A DNA stretch of 64,000 bases from the NCBI RefSeq assembly GCF_021917145.1, contig NC_061082.1, forward strand, positions 5,378,032 to 5,442,031. The letters run 5' to 3'. The translations under genes and the position numbers were made by a program. This document shows positions 62,041 through 64,000 of this stretch, one piece after another (position 1 is the stretch's first letter; every line of letters starts with the position of its first letter). Origin of the DNA: Hypomesus transpacificus. Taxonomy: Eukaryota > Chordata > Actinopteri > Osmeriformes > Osmeridae. The notes beneath the pieces are model-generated. The model made no database searches. It was not told the origin of the DNA and worked only from the letters and a program-made list of their open reading frames with translations.

Positions 62041-62337
62041 CTGGTGAATTAGCTGTTGTGGATTTTAATAGAAGTCGTTGTAATGAATGAATTAAATCCA
62101 TGCAAGTGGGAATAACATGTGAGCTTGTTATTAAGAAAATAGGGTTAGCTTCTGTAGTGATGTTTCTCATGTTAATTAAGTTCATAATTTTCAAGCCTAA
62201 ATCTATCCTGTCCTTATTTCAATATGATTTTCAAGTATTACTCAATGCATATTCTACCACATGAATTAGACAGTTATATGTTTGTTTTTCATTACTGATG
62301 TGTTATTGCCATATTATTGGTTGATTTTATTCTACTC

Positions 62338-62344
62338 AATAAAG
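62338..62344 (+). terminator. Polyadenylation signal of the APOL-like gene
   Basis: CAATAAAG about 565 bp after the stop codon, in A/T-rich context with a downstream T-rich stretch. Confidence 0.65.
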
Positions 62345-63363
62345 ACTTAATGGAAATCACGTTTTTCTGTCATTATGGTTGTCATGACAGTAAATAGAAA
62401 CAGATGGAACTAAATATTTTCTCCTCAAACAAGAAAACAGGATACACAGGTGGATCCTACCCCCAGGAAGATGAGACCAGAAGGGTTCTGTCTCTCCACA
62501 CATACACTGTCTATTAAGTATACCACATAAACAGTTACAATATATACATTTGTTATGACAGCTGTACATTATAAAATAACATGCAGCACATTTAACCTTT
62601 AAAGTGACAGAAGAACCTATATTTTACCAATCCTTTAAGAGGAGACCAGTTCGTAAAAGTCTACTTAAATGGTGTTCTCAATTTGACTCATACAAAATCA
62701 TAATTCATCCCCAATCACAGTCCCACATTTAGCCAATCAATAATTCTTATCGGCCTGTCTCTAATCCATTTGTCTCCTGTTCCTAATCAATTAGGGGGTC
62801 TTCATGGAATACTTGATTTAAGTGATAAATACACACATTTTCTTTTATGTTTTATATTTAACTTAACTCAAGTAATTTAACATACATGAGTCATTGCATC
62901 TGAGTAAGCACAATATGGTGGATCACAGGCACAATTTCCTGTAAAAGTTGTAGACTGTTCAGGAGCAACAAGTGCTGAATTCATTCATATCAACAGCTAA
63001 CTAGTTACAGTAGGTTGAAACTACAGGCGGGCGGGCAGGCAGACGGACAGACAAGCAGATAGACAGACAGACAGATAGATACAAATATAGATAAATAGTT
63101 CCGCTTACACATAGCCTCTCTCAGGCTTTATTGCATAATTTTCTTTTAATGTAAATACTCTGCATTGATTGTTTGTTGTTGCTATGGGTATCACCGGTGC
63201 TTGGCAACGTTAACTGCTTCGCGCAAGCGCTCTGTCTATCAATGCTGCATTGTGGGATTGGAGTGTATTGACATAGCGACAGCAGAGCTGTGTTTTCTGA
63301 CTGAGGTGAAACTGAAATTTAGCTTGTGTCACGATTTGTATTAAAATCGACATTACTAGCTGC
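62345..63363. other. Spacer with the TRAF3IP1 promoter
   Basis: A/T-rich, no gene seen. A short gacagacagatagata microsatellite lies at about 63038-63090. An X-box-like region is at 63178-63208. Confidence 0.6.
63178..63208. promoter_or_regulatory. X-box-like RFX sites upstream of TRAF3IP1
   Basis: Gttgctatggg (63178-63188) and ggtgcttggcaac (63196-63208) each resemble the RFX X-box (GTTGCC-spacer-GGCAAC), typical of ciliary gene promoters, about 160-185 bp before the start codon. Confidence 0.5.
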
Positions 63364-63487
63364 CATGAACGGAGCAGTGGTAAAAAAGACCCAAGATACC
63401 TTGGGGAAAGTGATCAAGAAACCGCCGCTCACCGAAAAACTGCTAAGCAAACCGCCGTTTCGATACCTGCACGACATATTCAGCGAG
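63364..63487 (+). CDS. traf3ip1: TRAF3IP1/IFT54, first coding exon (gene runs off the window)
   Basis: Encodes [20 protein letters not shown] followed by [18 protein letters not shown] and FSE, which matches the N terminus of vertebrate TRAF3IP1 (MIP-T3, IFT54), an intraflagellar transport complex B subunit needed for cilia; this part starts the calponin-like tubulin-binding domain. The exon ends at GAG|gtgaga. No further exon is recognisable up to 64000; the remaining 513 bases are intron 1. The frame is also open upstream of the chosen ATG, which is preferred because it aligns with the family start. Confidence 0.93.
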
Positions 63488-64000
63488 GTGAGATGTTTAG
63501 CTGGCTACTGTACTTGTCTCTACTATACTAGACAACCGTCTAGACTAGCGTTAGTTAGCGTGATTTGTATGTACATTGTGTGTGGGCCCTTGCTTGACTT
63601 CAGTTAAATCGTTAAACTATGAAATATAAATTGTTTGATGCAAGATGCAGAACCATATATTTCACGTTTTCCAGAAAAACGACATGACTAGTTAGCTAGA
63701 ACTAGCTAATTAGCTGACGTCGCGAGCATACTGAAGTTGTACTGAAGTCAGTCCAGTTAGCTACCGCCAGTAGGGATAGCTAAGGTTTGTGTCTGCTACT
63801 TGAGCTTGAAATTGGATTTTTTTTGCTTCTGGTAAACGTTACCTACTTAGATGTAATTTATTTCATGAAGCCGGTTGACTAGAATTCGTTCAATTGTAAT
63901 CCTGTAGTTTATTCCATAAATAAAACACGTACTGTACAACTCGTCTGCCAGCCAGCATCGTCACAGTAATTTTCTAGCTGTGAGCTGTCGCTAAGCAATG
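63488..64000 (+). other. TRAF3IP1 intron 1 (partial)
   Basis: Starts with a good gtgaga donor; A/T-rich, no exon, RNA or repeat recognised. Confidence 0.7.

Overview
The window reads as nuclear DNA of a ray-finned (teleost) fish. Its genes are split by GT-AG introns, the encoded proteins match vertebrate families end to end, and the noncoding DNA is full of typical fish repeats: tRNA-derived SINEs whose 3' part reads 'ctctggataagagcgtctgc', a Tc1/mariner element with IR/DR ends, a hAT-like CAGTGTTTCCCAC element, a non-LTR retrotransposon tail, and many micro- and minisatellites. I cannot fix the species.

Layout, left to right: (1) DDX18, + strand, 14 coding exons, 691 codons (1330-6336). (2) A repeat-rich spacer with a broken LINE, fold-back DNA and a hAT-like element. 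(3) Glycerol kinase GK, - strand, 19 coding exons, 540 codons (22814 down to 9190); one intron holds a 47-bp satellite and a dead Tc1-like transposon. (4) FAIM, + strand, 4 coding exons, 180 codons (27232-29566). (5) A head-to-head pair of macrodomain ADP-ribosyltransferase genes: PARP9 on - (35006 down to 31040, 743 codons) and PARP14 on + (35849-46082, 18 exons, 1837 codons), with about 0.8 kb between start codons carrying interferon-response-like GAAA motifs. (6) Extended synaptotagmin, best ESYT3, + strand, 23 exons, 888 codons (47227-57110). (7) An apolipoprotein-L-like gene whose C-terminal half is a separate domain I know only from uncharacterised fish proteins (59239-61773, 619 codons); two exact GAAANNGAAA sites lie 0.7 kb upstream. 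(8) The first coding exon of TRAF3IP1/IFT54 at the right edge (63364-63487), with an X-box-like site upstream. Exon phases were added by hand; every complete model sums to a multiple of three with consistent splice phases.

Functional themes: PARP9, PARP14 and probably the APOL-fusion gene form an interferon-type antiviral neighbourhood; DDX18 (ribosome biogenesis), GK (glycerol metabolism), FAIM (apoptosis inhibition), ESYT3 (ER-plasma membrane lipid transfer) and TRAF3IP1 (cilia) are housekeeping-type neighbours.

The most unusual observations are (a) the APOL plus unknown-domain fusion gene with IRF-type sites, and (b) a recurring pattern in which minisatellites start at, or contain copies of, authentic splice sites: in DDX18, GK, PARP9, PARP14 and three times in ESYT3. 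In PARP9 and ESYT3 the repeat unit itself carries a copy of the exon end plus its 5' splice site.
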